This document shows positions 34,909-44,594 of a stretch of DNA of 64,000 nucleotides, piece by piece (positions within the stretch are counted from its first letter, which is position 1; the number at the start of each line of letters is the position of its first letter). The DNA comes from Pedobacter sp. PLR (lineage in GTDB: Bacteria; Bacteroidota; Bacteroidia; Sphingobacteriales; Sphingobacteriaceae): NCBI RefSeq assembly GCF_026239675.1, contig NZ_JAPIVQ010000002.1, positions 682,001 through 746,000 on the forward strand. The letters run 5' to 3'. Under the pieces are notes generated by a model. The model saw nothing but the letters and a program-made list of their open reading frames with translations. It had not been told where the DNA came from and did not search any database. A program made the position numbers and the translations under genes.

Positions 34909-36609
34909 TTATAGTTTGGCTTTCACGTTTTTAGAGGTGGCAGCACGATATACGTAGATGAAGATATGTACTACAGCAAATACCAGAGAGAAGTAGTACA
35001 ATCCAGTATCAGTTCCATTGGTGGTATGGTGGTGGATAATCGCCACAATAATCAACAATACCGCTAAGGCTAAACCGATGAAAGAAACTACTTTATTACT
35101 CCTGGCAAGTGTTACCGGATTATTGTCTGACAATAAACTGTTTTTGATTCCGTAGAATAAATACACGTTTACACCGATAATCATCCATACCAATAGACGA
35201 ACCCAGGTATCCAATGGAAGGAAAATCATCATTCCTAAACATACCACAACACCCAGGATCGGGATAAGCGGTACCATTGGTACTTTAAATGCTCTTGGAA
35301 GATCAGGCATACGTTTTCTCAGGATAATGATACCAATACATACCAGGATAAAGGCAAACAGGGTACCGATACTGGTCATTTCACCCACAACTCTTGCCGG
35401 AACAAAAGCAGCGAATAAACTCACAAATACCATGAATAAAATATTGCTCTTCGCAGGAGTACTGAATTTAGGGTGAACTTTAGAGAATACAGCTGGCAAT
35501 AAACCATCTCTACTCATCGAGAAGAATACTCTCGACTGTCCAAGTAACATCACCAGGATTACAGAAGAATAACCACCTAAAATCGCAAGGATAATCGCTT
35601 TGTTTAACCATGGGTAAGCTGGCGTTACTATACCTGCTGCATTTTTAACACCCATATTGTCAATCGCAACAGCAACCGGAGCAATACCATCCTGACCTTT
35701 GAATAAGTCGTAGTTGGCTACACCTGTCATTACGTGTGCAAATAAGATATAAAGAATAGTACAGATGAATAGCGAAACAAGGATACCGATTGGCATATCT
35801 TTCTTCGGGTTTTTAGCTTCTTGTGCTGCAGTAGATACCGCATCAAAACCAATATAAGCGAAGAATACAATACCCGCTGCTCTGATGACACCACCCCATC
35901 CGTTTTCAAAGAAACTGGCATGACCTGGTTTATCCGCAGGGATAAAATATGGAGAGTAATTGTCTGCATTGATGTATTTCCATCCTAAGAAGATAAAGAT
36001 GAATACGATAACCACCTTAATGGCTACAATAACACCATTGATGATCGCTGATTCTTTAGTTCCTCTGATTAACACCATTGACATTAATACAATGATAAAC
36101 ACGGCAGGTAAGTTAAACATACCGTTAACGATCGTTCCATCGGCAAGGGTAGCTGTGTCAAATGGCGACATCACTACCTGTGCGGGGAGGTGAAGGTCGT
36201 AATATTCGAGAAACTTGACCAGGTATCGGCTCCAGCTAATAGAAACTGTAGCTGCACCAACCGCATATTCCAGTACTAAATCCCAACCAATAATCCAGGC
36301 TACTAATTCGCCCATGGTGGCATAAGAATAGGTATATGCACTTCCCGCAACAGGAATCATCGAAGCAAATTCTGCATAGCATAAACCTGCAAAACCGCAA
36401 CCTATTGCTGCAATAACAAAGGAAATGGTGATCGCCGGGCCGGCATTATTGGCCGCTGCTGAACCTGTAATGGAAAATAATCCAGCACCGATAATGGCCC
36501 CAATACCCAAAGCAACCAGATTTACGGGGCCCAGGGTTCTCTTCAGTGCCCCTTCTCCGCTTTCGGAAGCTTCTTTTGTAAGTAAGTCGATTGACTTTCT
36601 AAAATTCAT
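34909..36609 (-). CDS. APC family amino acid permease
   Basis: A 566-residue inner-membrane transporter, paralogue of the permease at 8036-9991. TM1 has GIGAIIGAGLFSITG, the conserved block is YAEFASMIPVAGSAYTYSY, and GFDAVSTAAQEAKNPKKDMP is typical of the cationic amino acid transporter/YfnA group. About fourteen membrane segments. The C-terminus lacks the long hydrophilic insertion of its paralogue. Substrate unknown. It is transcribed in the same direction as the pyrophosphatase gene behind it, but a terminator lies between them. Confidence 0.92.
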   Translation of the reverse strand: MNFRKSIDLLTKEASESGEGALKRTLGPVNLVALGIGAIIGAGLFSITGSAAANNAGPAITISFVIAAIGCGFAGLCYAEFASMIPVAGSAYTYSYATMGELVAWIIGWDLVLEYAVGAATVSISWSRYLVKFLEYYDLHLPAQVVMSPFDTATLADGTIVNGMFNLPAVFIIVLMSMVLIRGTKESAIINGVIVAIKVVIVFIFIFLGWKYINADNYSPYFIPADKPGHASFFENGWGGVIRAAGIVFFAYIGFDAVSTAAQEAKNPKKDMPIGILVSLFICTILYILFAHVMTGVANYDLFKGQDGIAPVAVAIDNMGVKNAAGIVTPAYPWLNKAIILAILGGYSSVILVMLLGQSRVFFSMSRDGLLPAVFSKVHPKFSTPAKSNILFMVFVSLFAAFVPARVVGEMTSIGTLFAFILVCIGIIILRKRMPDLPRAFKVPMVPLIPILGVVVCLGMMIFLPLDTWVRLLVWMIIGVNVYLFYGIKNSLLSDNNPVTLARSNKVVSFIGLALAVLLIIVAIIHHHTTNGTDTGLYYFSLVFAVVHIFIYVYRAATSKNVKAKL

Positions 36610-36691
36610 AGTTTAAAGTTTAGTAAAAGGTTGTCTATAGTCTTTTTTTTTGTAATCAGATTGTCAAACCTAAATAAAGATGTTTAAAAAT

Positions 36692-36720
36692 AAAAGGGAT
36701 TTTTATTCAAAATCCCTTTT
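36692..36720 (-). terminator. Terminator of the membrane pyrophosphatase gene
   Basis: AAAAGGGATTTT (36692-36703) and AAAATCCCTTTT (36709-36720) form a perfect 12-bp stem with a 5-nt loop. On the minus strand the stem is followed by an A/T tail. It lies 20 bp past the pyrophosphatase stop codon. Confidence 0.85.
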
Positions 36721-36739
36721 ATTAGTAACAATCGTAATA

Positions 36740-39040
36740 TTATGGTTTGACAGTAATTGTGTCTAACAGGTTCTTTATGGTGTCAATCCGCTCTTTTCCA
36801 TTAGCATCTATCGTTTTCATCACCCGGATTTCTTTAATGATTTCCTGACGCTGTTTAACCTCCGGCATCACGCCTACGGCTATGTAAGGGGCAATGACAA
36901 GCGATACAATAGACATTAGCTTGATTAGAATGTTCATAGAGGGACCCGAAGTGTCCTTGAATGGATCGCCTACGGTATCACCGGTAACTGAGGCTTTATG
37001 TGGCTCAGATTTTTTATAAAACATCTCCCCGTTAATTTCAACTCCCTTTTCAAAAGACTTCTTGGCATTGTCCCATGCTCCACCTGCATTACTCTGGAAA
37101 ATTCCCATGAGGACGCCGGATACGGTAACACCTGCCAGTAAACCACCCAACATTTCGGCGGAACTCACAGCAGGAAATACGTCTTTAAATCCGAAACCTA
37201 CCATGATCGGTACCAATAGTGCAATTGCACCCGGCAACATCATTTCACGGATAGAGGCTTTGGTCGAAATGGCTACGCATTTTTCATATTCAGGCTTGGC
37301 TTTGTATTCCATAATTCCCGGGATTTCGCGGAACTGACGACGAACCTCCTGAACCATTTCCATAGCCGCTTTTCCTACCGCTGCAATACACAAGGCAGAG
37401 AAGATAAATGGAATCATGGCCCCAACAAATAAGGCGGCCAGCACAGGTGCTTTGTAAATGTCTATGGCATCAATCCCCGCAACCCCCACAAAAGCGGCAA
37501 ATAAAGCCAGTGAGGTTAGCGCAGCGGAAGCAATAGCAAATCCCTTACCCGTTGCTGCGGTCGTGTTTCCTACGGCGTCCAGGTTGTCTGTACGCTCACG
37601 GACCTTCGGAGGAAGCTGACTCATCTCCGCAATTCCACCGGCATTGTCTGCAATCGGACCAAAAGCATCAATGGCAAGTTGCATGGCCGTAGTGGCCATC
37701 ATACCGGCAGCAGCAATCGCCACACCATATAAACCGGCAAAAGCATAGGAGAAGATAATTCCACCTGCCAGTACCAGAATAGGGGCAACCGTAGATTTCA
37801 TCCCTACAGATAATCCTGCAATAATATTGGTAGCATGTCCTGTTCCGGACTGCTGAATGATTGATTTTACAGGGCCTTTACCCATTGCGGTATAATATTC
37901 CGTAATGATACTCATGAGGGTACCTACCACCAGACCGACTAATATGGCACAGTAAACATCCATTTTAGTAAAACTTACACCACGAAGGTGCAGCTGAGGA
38001 GGCAGCATAAACATCACGATAAAGTAACAGGCAATACCAGTCAGGATAATAGAGCTCCAGTTGCCCAGATTTAAGGCCGTTTGTACATTAGAATCTTCGC
38101 CTTTAATCCGCACAAACCAGGTGCCTACAATAGAGAAGAGGATGCCCAGACCGCAGATCACCAGGGGTAACAATACCGGCGAAAAGCCATTCAGCTGATC
38201 TACAGCAACGCCATTTAGCTTATCAACTACAATTTCCTGTCCCAATACCATGGTGGCCAGGATAGTAGCTACATAAGAACCGAATAAATCGGCGCCCATT
38301 CCGGCTACATCACCAACATTGTCGCCTACGTTATCAGCAATCGTAGCGGGGTTCCTAACGTCATCTTCGGGGATTCCCGCTTCTACTTTACCCACTAAAT
38401 CCGCACCTACATCGGCAGCTTTGGTATAAATACCACCACCAACACGGGCAAATAACGCGATAGACTCAGCTCCTAAAGAGAAGCCGGTAAGCACTTCTAT
38501 CGCTGTTTTCATCTCGGTGCTGTTGGCATTAATGACATTAAATACCTGCAGGAAAACAATGAACAAGCCTCCTAAACCTAAAATTGCCAATCCGGCAACA
38601 CCTAATCCCATGACTGTTCCGCCGGTAAAGGAAACTTTTAAGGCCTTCGCTAAACTGGTTCTGGCAGCCTGCGTGGTCCTTACATTGGCTTTCGTGGCGG
38701 CTTTCATGCCGATATATCCTGCGGTGGCAGAAAATACAGCGCCAATAACGAATGCAACCGCAATGATCCAGCTGGAATGTAAGACAACGCCATTTATTTC
38801 ATGGATGTTTCCGGACCAGGCGAGTAATACTGCGGTAAATGCCACGAAAATGCTGAGCACTTTCCATTCTGCTTTCAGAAAGGCCATCGCTCCATCGGCT
38901 ATATAGCCTGCGAGTTCCTGCATTTTCGCATCACCAGCATCTTGTTTGTTCACCCAGGCACTTTTTATGGCCATTACGAGAATGCCGATTAAACCCAGCA
39001 AGGGGATAAAGTAAATTAGATTTTTTTGTAAGAACTCCAT
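36740..39040 (-). CDS. hppA: Membrane-bound ion-translocating pyrophosphatase
   Basis: A 766-residue integral membrane pyrophosphatase with about 16 membrane segments that couples PPi hydrolysis to H+ and/or Na+ pumping. The substrate-binding signature [18 protein letters not shown] is intact, followed by [20 protein letters not shown]. In the segment [10 protein letters not shown] the residue after GNTT is Ala, the state known for K+-dependent enzymes (K+-independent ones have Lys there). H+ versus Na+ specificity cannot be settled by eye. The extra C-terminal tail after the last membrane segment is Lys/Asp/Glu-rich. Single-gene unit. Confidence 0.95.
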   Translation of the reverse strand: MEFLQKNLIYFIPLLGLIGILVMAIKSAWVNKQDAGDAKMQELAGYIADGAMAFLKAEWKVLSIFVAFTAVLLAWSGNIHEINGVVLHSSWIIAVAFVIGAVFSATAGYIGMKAATKANVRTTQAARTSLAKALKVSFTGGTVMGLGVAGLAILGLGGLFIVFLQVFNVINANSTEMKTAIEVLTGFSLGAESIALFARVGGGIYTKAADVGADLVGKVEAGIPEDDVRNPATIADNVGDNVGDVAGMGADLFGSYVATILATMVLGQEIVVDKLNGVAVDQLNGFSPVLLPLVICGLGILFSIVGTWFVRIKGEDSNVQTALNLGNWSSIILTGIACYFIVMFMLPPQLHLRGVSFTKMDVYCAILVGLVVGTLMSIITEYYTAMGKGPVKSIIQQSGTGHATNIIAGLSVGMKSTVAPILVLAGGIIFSYAFAGLYGVAIAAAGMMATTAMQLAIDAFGPIADNAGGIAEMSQLPPKVRERTDNLDAVGNTTAATGKGFAIASAALTSLALFAAFVGVAGIDAIDIYKAPVLAALFVGAMIPFIFSALCIAAVGKAAMEMVQEVRRQFREIPGIMEYKAKPEYEKCVAISTKASIREMMLPGAIALLVPIMVGFGFKDVFPAVSSAEMLGGLLAGVTVSGVLMGIFQSNAGGAWDNAKKSFEKGVEINGEMFYKKSEPHKASVTGDTVGDPFKDTSGPSMNILIKLMSIVSLVIAPYIAVGVMPEVKQRQEIIKEIRVMKTIDANGKERIDTIKNLLDTITVKP

Positions 39041-39447
39041 ACTTGGTTTAAGTTTATTTGGTTATTTTTTGTTTTACGGGGTATAGATTACTCCTTCGGT
39101 ATGGAGTAGCGCGTTCACAGATCAGATAGAGCTACGTAAAATTAACAGTGTTCTTTTAAAAAGCAAATTTTTAATGAACTGATTGTTAAGGTTTTTTTTA
39201 TAAAATATAATTTAATATTTCGAATGCCTTTGCAGGTCACCGGTTTTTAATTTTTTTAAATATATTAGCACAAACTAACCAAACAAAATGAAAGCATCAA
39301 ATTGAACCACAATTAATTGTATGCCTTTAAATACCTACGTTCAGTCAATATTTGCTGGCCTGGTTAATTAGGTCATGAAGCAGCTCAAATTTTGAAAACC
39401 AACAACCAAACCTGATGAATTCTTCGAAGGTGTTAAAAACAAACTAA
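39041..39447. other. 407-bp intergenic region, no gene seen
   Basis: This A/T-rich stretch separates the divergent pyrophosphatase and LAT-type permease genes. It holds one small hairpin (TACTCC...GGAGTA near 39090-39108, in the pyrophosphatase leader), poly-T runs and no frame longer than a few codons. I found no good TTG/TAnnTTTG promoter pair in either direction, though promoters for both genes must lie here. Confidence 0.6.
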
Positions 39448-40911
39448 ATGGAAAAAGAAAGTCAAGATGGCTCTTTCAAAAGAGAACTTGGATTATTAGA
39501 TGGTACCATGCTCGTCGTAGGATCAATGATCGGCTCCGGTATTTTTATTGTGAGTGCGGATATTGCCAGACAGGTAGGTTCTGCGGGTTGGCTGATTGTG
39601 ATCTGGGTATTGACTGGCCTGGTTACGGTAATCGCTGCGGTGAGTTACGGAGAGCTGAGTGCCATGTTTCCTAAAGCAGGCGGACAATATGTTTACCTGA
39701 AAGAAGCTTACAATAAACTGATTGCTTTTCTATATGGATGGAGCTTTTTTGCCGTGATACAGACGGGAACTATCGCCGCTGTAGGCGTGGCTTTTTCCAA
39801 GTTTTCCGCCTACTTATACGAACCTTTAAGTGATACCAACATCCTTTGGCAATTGCAGACAGGAACCGCTGCTAACGGAACTCCGGAGTATTTTGCACTG
39901 AGTGCCGCTCAGCTGGTCTCGATTGTCACCATTGTTTTCCTGACTTACCTCAATAGTCGTGGGGTAAAAGACAGCAAAACCCTGCAAACATTTCTAACCA
40001 TCATTAAAATATTATCACTTTTCGGTTTAATCGTTTTTGGTTTTACACTGGGGGCAAAAGCAGAAATATGGAATGCCAACTGGGCAGATGCCTGGAGTCT
40101 GAAGTCGCTCAATGTAGAAACAGGCTCCTGGATGACCATCGGTGGTTCCGTGCTTTTTGCCGCCATTTCTGCTTCTTTAGTAGGTTCTTTGTTTTCCAGT
40201 GATGCCTGGAATGGGGTTACTTTTATTGCCGGAGAGATCAAAAATCCGAAACGTAACGTCGGACTCAGCTTGTTTCTGGGGACCTTCATTGTCAGTGTGA
40301 TTTATGTACTGGCCAATTTGATGTATGTGGCCGTGATTCCTATGAATGATATTGCCACTGCCAAATCTGACCGCGTAGCCGTAGTGGCTGCCCAGCATAT
40401 TTTTGGAAATGCCGGAACCATCATTATCGCATTGATGATCATGATTTCTACATTTGCCTGTAACAACGGGCTGATTATGGCAGGAGCAAGGGTATACTAT
40501 ACGATGGCTAAGGATGGTCTTTTCTTTAAGAAAGCGGCCACCTTAAATAAGGCAAGCGTACCTGCCTGGGCATTATGGATTCAGTGTCTTTGGGCATCAG
40601 CATTATGCCTGACCGGAAAATACGGAGCGCTGCTTGATTTTGTAATGATCATCGTGATGATCTTTTATATCCTGACTATTCTGGGCATTTTTATTTTAAG
40701 AAGAAAGATGCCAGACGCAGAACGTCCATACCGTGCTTTCGGTTATCCGGTATTACCAATGTTATACATCATCTTCGCTACCGTTTTTTGTGTGTCTTTA
40801 CTGGTCACTAAAATGAGTACCTGTGGATGGGGGGTGCTGATTATGCTGGCCGGAATTCCGGTGTATTACCTCACTAAACAAAAGGATAAAGACCTTGACC
40901 CGATAAATTAA
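39448..40911 (+). CDS. APC superfamily permease, LAT-like amino acid transporter
   Basis: A 487-residue inner-membrane transporter with about twelve membrane segments. GTMLVVGSMIGSGIFIV in TM1, the YGELSAMFPKAGGQYVYLKEAY block and AFGYPVLPMLYI near the end resemble the L-type amino acid transporter (LAT) branch, distinct from the other two APC permeases here. Probable substrates are neutral amino acids or serine/threonine-like compounds. It is followed 58 bp later by an XRE-cupin regulator on the same strand, which may control it. Confidence 0.9.
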   Translation: MEKESQDGSFKRELGLLDGTMLVVGSMIGSGIFIVSADIARQVGSAGWLIVIWVLTGLVTVIAAVSYGELSAMFPKAGGQYVYLKEAYNKLIAFLYGWSFFAVIQTGTIAAVGVAFSKFSAYLYEPLSDTNILWQLQTGTAANGTPEYFALSAAQLVSIVTIVFLTYLNSRGVKDSKTLQTFLTIIKILSLFGLIVFGFTLGAKAEIWNANWADAWSLKSLNVETGSWMTIGGSVLFAAISASLVGSLFSSDAWNGVTFIAGEIKNPKRNVGLSLFLGTFIVSVIYVLANLMYVAVIPMNDIATAKSDRVAVVAAQHIFGNAGTIIIALMIMISTFACNNGLIMAGARVYYTMAKDGLFFKKAATLNKASVPAWALWIQCLWASALCLTGKYGALLDFVMIIVMIFYILTILGIFILRRKMPDAERPYRAFGYPVLPMLYIIFATVFCVSLLVTKMSTCGWGVLIMLAGIPVYYLTKQKDKDLDPIN

Positions 40912-40969
40912 CCATTACATGGTACTGCTACGGCTATAATTTGATTATTTTTGGACAATAATAAGTACT

Positions 40970-41551
40970 ATGGAAGAGGATGTAATCCTGAAAATCAGTT
41001 ACCGGATAAAAGAAATAAGAAAAGAAAGAGGCATCACCATTCAGGAGTTGGCAGATCGGGCAGGCGTAAGCAAGGGCCTGATTTCTCAGATTGAAAATAA
41101 CCGTACGGTTCCTTCTTTAATGGTATTGATCGATATCATCAAATCCCTTGATGTAGACTTAAACCAGTTTTTTAAAGACATTTCCGACAGTGCAAACAAA
41201 GCACCGGTAGTGGTCAAAAGAAAATCTGAATATGAATCATTTGAAAAGGAACAGGCGCTGGGGTTTTTATACAAGCGTATCCTGACTAAATCTATCAAAA
41301 ATGCCACGGTAGATATCGTGTTGCTGGAGCTGGAGCCAAATGCTTCAAGGCCAATGGTGAGGACCGAGGCTTTTGAATACAAATACATCCTGGCAGGAAG
41401 TGTGAAATATCATTTTGAAGATCAGGAGATTGAATTGTCAGCAGGCGATTCTTTACTTTTTGACGGCCGGTTACCCCATACGCCAACAAATATTGGGAAG
41501 GATAAAGCAATTATGCTGATCCTTTATTTCTTTGAAGAAGTGAAAGCTTAA
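40970..41551 (+). CDS. XRE family regulator with C-terminal cupin domain
   Basis: A 193-residue transcription factor. An HTH_3 domain occupies about residues 8-65 (IQELADRAGVSKGLISQIENN), and a small cupin barrel lies at about residues 115-190 (YILAGSVKYHF, LSAGDSLLFDGRLPHTP). Members of this family such as PuuR bind amino acids or polyamines through the cupin. Its position right after the LAT-type permease suggests it senses that permease's substrate. The DNA target is unknown. Confidence 0.9.
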   Translation: MEEDVILKISYRIKEIRKERGITIQELADRAGVSKGLISQIENNRTVPSLMVLIDIIKSLDVDLNQFFKDISDSANKAPVVVKRKSEYESFEKEQALGFLYKRILTKSIKNATVDIVLLELEPNASRPMVRTEAFEYKYILAGSVKYHFEDQEIELSAGDSLLFDGRLPHTPTNIGKDKAIMLILYFFEEVKA

Positions 41552-41572
41552 TCCCCGGCAAAATCTGGCCCT

Positions 41573-41612
41573 TTCTTTATCTCCCGTAATTAAACTTATG
41601 GGAGATAAAGAA
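41573..41612. repeat. 13-bp inverted repeat at the convergent gene ends
   Basis: TTCTTTATCTCCC (41573-41585) and GGGAGATAAAGAA (41600-41612) are perfectly complementary, with a 14-nt loop. The right arm lies in the last codons of the minus-strand DUF5808 gene. There is no clear T-run, so it is at best a weak terminator for the two convergent genes. Confidence 0.55.
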
Positions 41613-41793
41613 GGGTATAGACAAACAGTATACTTATGGCCAGTAAAATGAGGATATTCATCTTATGCGCAAAGTTCAGCGTGTGTCCCATAGATCTTTC
41701 GCGCTTAGGCACAAATAATCGGGAATCTTGAGGATTCCAATAGATGAATCCCATCTTGTAATTAACAATGTTGTCTACAGGGTCTATATTCAT
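41596..41793 (-). CDS. Small DUF5808-like membrane protein
   Basis: A 65-residue protein. The block GFIYWNPQDSRLFVPKRERSMGHTLNFAHK (about residues 15-45; the run GFIYWNPQDSRLFVPKR is the core) matches the DUF5808 pattern of aromatic-NP-D-R-FVPKR-G-TLNFA. One C-terminal membrane segment follows (about residues 45-62). The function is unknown. It is convergent with the XRE-cupin gene and shares an inverted repeat with it. Confidence 0.7.
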   Translation of the reverse strand: MNIDPVDNIVNYKMGFIYWNPQDSRLFVPKRERSMGHTLNFAHKMNILILLAISILFVYTLLYLP

Positions 41794-41907
41794 TTTGAGG
41801 GTGTTTTTTAAGAGTTGCTTATATAAATATATGGTTTTCAGTTAATTTATAAAACTCTGTTAAAAAAATAATTACAATTTTTTTAAATAAATATACTCCT
41901 GTTTATT

Positions 41908-42063
41908 TCATAACTTCTCCGACCTGATACCAGCCTTAGTTTTATTTACAGGCACATTTTTAGCGTCTTTTGCGGAGGTTTGGTTCTCCGGCTCTGCTAC
42001 CTTTGCTTTTCTACTGACTTCGGATATTTCTTTCTCCCTGGTTTTATGTTTTGGACTTTTCAT
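41908..42063 (-). CDS. Small lysine-rich protein, unknown
   Basis: A 51-residue, strongly basic, hydrophilic protein (MKSPKHKTREKEIS...) with no membrane segment or recognised domain. An in-frame upstream ATG at 42102 would add 13 residues; the ATG at 42063 is the more likely start. Coding status rests mainly on the open frame and its position between two other small-protein genes. It could be a nucleic-acid-associated or stress protein, which is a guess. Confidence 0.4.
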   Translation of the reverse strand: MKSPKHKTREKEISEVSRKAKVAEPENQTSAKDAKNVPVNKTKAGIRSEKL

Positions 42064-42244
42064 AACCCTATTTTTTTGTGTCAAATCTTTATAGGTAAAC
42101 AACTGAAAAATAATTTGGTTTATTTATGGCCTGTAAGCAGAATTTAGAGCAATACCGGGGAATGGAGGAAGAGACCTCAATATTAAAACAAATTATCTGC
42201 TGATTTGTAGTTATATCACTTAATTAAGAACAAAATACATTTCC

Positions 42245-43009
42245 ATGGAAAAAATGATTCAAGCCTTATTCAATACAGAAGTAGAGGCATTTAAAGGTTT
42301 AAAAGCGTTGCAGGAACTTAACCTGACAAACGATATTTCAGTTGGTGAAACCTATATATTAACACGTGATGAAGATGGAAAAGTAAATATCCGGTCGGCG
42401 AAAAATGAGTCAGCAGGAAATGGAGTACTAACAGGTGGTGTGATTGGTGGTTTAATAGGTCTGCTGGCGGGGCCGCTTGGATTTATTGTTGGTCTGGCTG
42501 GTGGTATGATCGCTGGTTCCGCGGGAGAAACTTTGAAAGCAGAAGGTGTATCAGATTATCTGGATCAAATTGCTACAAATATCCCTGATGGCAAATCCGT
42601 TTTGATTGCACATGTATGGGAAAGTTGGGAAACACCAGTGGATGCCTTACTTGGACCATTGAGTGTTGAACTGAAACGCTTTAATCTGGATGAGAAAGTC
42701 TTTGTTCCGGTAAAAACGGAATTGGATAAACTTCAGGCCGATATCGAGGAAGCTGAAGCTAAATTGAAAGAAGTAGCGGAATCTGAAAAAGCAGAATGGG
42801 AAAGTACTCTGGCCAATTTAAAAGCCAAACGTGCAGCATTGGAGGATAAATTGAAAACACATAATGCACATCAGGAAAAACAGTACGAAGAATGGATCAA
42901 CCAATCTCCTGTTGAGCAGCAAACGGAAGATACCGAGAAACAAGCAAGACTGGAAAATAGAATCAAGGAGCAGAAAACGCGCCTTGATGCAATAAAAAAA
43001 AATAAATAA
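42245..43009 (+). CDS. DUF1269-like glycine-rich membrane protein with coiled-coil tail
   Basis: A 254-residue protein. Residues 1-150 follow the DUF1269 pattern: an N-terminal ALFNTEVEAFKGLKALQEL, then a polar ITRDEDGKVN-like strand, a glycine-rich double membrane hairpin (GGVIGGLIGLLAGPLGFIVG, about residues 60-85) and DYLDQIATNIPDGKSVL. The last ~90 residues (about 160-254) are a Lys/Glu-rich coiled coil. The family is linked to stress and membrane maintenance, with no proven mechanism. The long coiled-coil tail is unusual for it. Confidence 0.75.
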   Translation: MEKMIQALFNTEVEAFKGLKALQELNLTNDISVGETYILTRDEDGKVNIRSAKNESAGNGVLTGGVIGGLIGLLAGPLGFIVGLAGGMIAGSAGETLKAEGVSDYLDQIATNIPDGKSVLIAHVWESWETPVDALLGPLSVELKRFNLDEKVFVPVKTELDKLQADIEEAEAKLKEVAESEKAEWESTLANLKAKRAALEDKLKTHNAHQEKQYEEWINQSPVEQQTEDTEKQARLENRIKEQKTRLDAIKKNK

Positions 43010-43017
43010 TTGCTAAC

Positions 43018-43048
43018 AGCGGGCTTTAAGAGGCCCGCTTTGGTTTTT
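43018..43048 (+). terminator. Terminator of the DUF1269-like gene
   Basis: AGCGGGC (43018-43024) and GCCCGCT (43033-43039) form a 7-bp stem, loop of eight, followed by TTTGGTTTTT. It overlaps the 3' end of the convergent EamA gene. Confidence 0.75.
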
Positions 43049-43949
43049 CTATATTCATTAATATTACTGCCGCCAGGATCAGGACAATTCCTGCCCACTG
43101 CATTAGATTAACAGGTTCTTTTAAAATAAAATGCGCCATCAGTACCGAGACCGGTATTTCTACGGCCGCGATAATGGTACCCAGTCCGACTCCGGTAAGG
43201 GGCATCCCCATGGTAAAAAGTAATGGGGGAAGGATGGTTCCGAAAAGAGAAAGGACGATTCCCCATCGCCAAAAGATGTCAAAGGAGAAATTCATGTTCA
43301 ATGAAGCATGGAAAATGAGCATAATGATGATCAATCCACCCAGTACCAAATACAGACTCCTTCTGACCACCGGCAAATGAAGTGCGATCCCATTGGAGGC
43401 ATATACGGTAATGGTATAAGATAGTGCCGCTAACATTCCCCAGCCCAGGCCACGCCAGTCGATAGTAACCGATGATTGTAATAGGTTGGTTGCCAGTATC
43501 GTTCCTCCTATGATGATCAGTACGGAAATAATCTTCCGGTTTCCAGGTCGTTTTTTGTGCAGGATCATTTCCAGGATTACCCCCATCCATACCGTTTGCA
43601 TCAACAACACGATACCCACACTCACGGGAATATATTGAACCGATAAATAGTAGAAAGTACTGGTTAGTCCCATCGCTGTTCCGGCAACCATTAGCTTTAA
43701 CAGGCTTTTCCAGTTGGAAGGTTGCTTGCTTCCTGCTGCGATTGCGGAGCTGCTGGCCTTTGTACCTTGACGTTTGGTAAACATGCTGATGAGCAATAAA
43801 CCGATAACGCCTATGGTAAATTGCGAAATGGTGACTTCCGCGGTAGTATAACCTTCCTTATAGGCCATTTTGACAAATGTTGCCAACATTCCATAACTCG
43901 CTGAGCCCAGCCCCACCAGAATACTTCCTTTTATTAAGTTGTTTTTCAT
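43026..43949 (-). CDS. EamA (DMT superfamily) transporter
   Basis: A 307-residue drug/metabolite exporter with ten membrane segments in two EamA repeats: SYGMLATFVKMAYKEG in the first, and in the second LGTIIAAVEIPVSVLMAHFILKE (motif AAVEIPVSVLMAHF). An in-frame ATG at 43994 would add 15 residues ending in the Crp-like neighbour's leader; the ATG at 43949 is the better start. It lies 71 bp downstream of the Crp-like regulator on the same strand and may be its target. Substrate unknown. Confidence 0.85.
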   Translation of the reverse strand: MKNNLIKGSILVGLGSASYGMLATFVKMAYKEGYTTAEVTISQFTIGVIGLLLISMFTKRQGTKASSSAIAAGSKQPSNWKSLLKLMVAGTAMGLTSTFYYLSVQYIPVSVGIVLLMQTVWMGVILEMILHKKRPGNRKIISVLIIIGGTILATNLLQSSVTIDWRGLGWGMLAALSYTITVYASNGIALHLPVVRRSLYLVLGGLIIIMLIFHASLNMNFSFDIFWRWGIVLSLFGTILPPLLFTMGMPLTGVGLGTIIAAVEIPVSVLMAHFILKEPVNLMQWAGIVLILAAVILMNIEKPKRAS

Positions 43950-44020
43950 CAGATCCCTATCATAACTGCTGCAAAGAAAGCGCTTTTTTAACAAGGAACT
44001 GTTTACATAGGTTGAGGCTT

Positions 44021-44590
44021 TTACAATTCTGCTCTTATCCTGCTGAGCTGTGTAGGCGTAATCCCAAGATAGGAGGCGATATGGTGCAGCTTTAGGCGCT
44101 GTAGTAATTGCGGATGGTTTTGTTTGAAACCGGCATACCGTTGTCCGGCAGTTTCATACTTCAGACTGATTTCGCCGATCTCCTTTTCTATCACCCAATG
44201 TTGTTCCAGGTATTGGATATAAAACCTGGCAATGTCCGGAAACTGTTCAGTCAGCAGACGAAAGCCTTCAAAAGGATAGCTGATGATTTCTGTGGCTTCC
44301 AATGCCTGGATGGTAAATTTACCAGGTTCCTTTAAGAGCATGGCGCTGGTGGAGGCCACCAGCGTTTGTTCAGGGAAGAATTTCTTGATGACGGTAGCGC
44401 CGTCTTTATCGGTATAGAAATAGGAAAGCAGTCCTTTTTTAACAAAAGAAACCTTATTAGGGGTACTGCCTTCCATCAATAAGTATTCCTGTCGGGCTAG
44501 TTGCTGCGTACTTAACAATTGCTGCCAGGCCTCCTGTGCAACAATGGAAATCGTCGCATAGCTTTTGATATATTTCCAGAATTCTTCCAT
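44021..44590 (-). CDS. Crp/Fnr family transcriptional regulator
   Basis: A 189-residue regulator with a cyclic-nucleotide-binding-like barrel at about residues 20-120 (QEYLLMEGSTPNKVSFVKKG) and a short C-terminal helix-turn-helix (LHHIASYLGITPTQLSRIRAEL). It lacks the Cys pattern of an FNR iron-sulfur site. It starts four bases after the end of the CAT-like gene and precedes the EamA transporter, so it probably senses a small molecule handled by the two. Confidence 0.88.
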   Translation of the reverse strand: MEEFWKYIKSYATISIVAQEAWQQLLSTQQLARQEYLLMEGSTPNKVSFVKKGLLSYFYTDKDGATVIKKFFPEQTLVASTSAMLLKEPGKFTIQALEATEIISYPFEGFRLLTEQFPDIARFYIQYLEQHWVIEKEIGEISLKYETAGQRYAGFKQNHPQLLQRLKLHHIASYLGITPTQLSRIRAEL

Positions 44591-44594
44591 CTGT

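Noticed and set aside
39295-39315. Tiny frame ATGAAAGCATCAAATTGA in the 39-kb intergenic region
   Set aside because: Five codons only; no reason to call it a gene or leader peptide.
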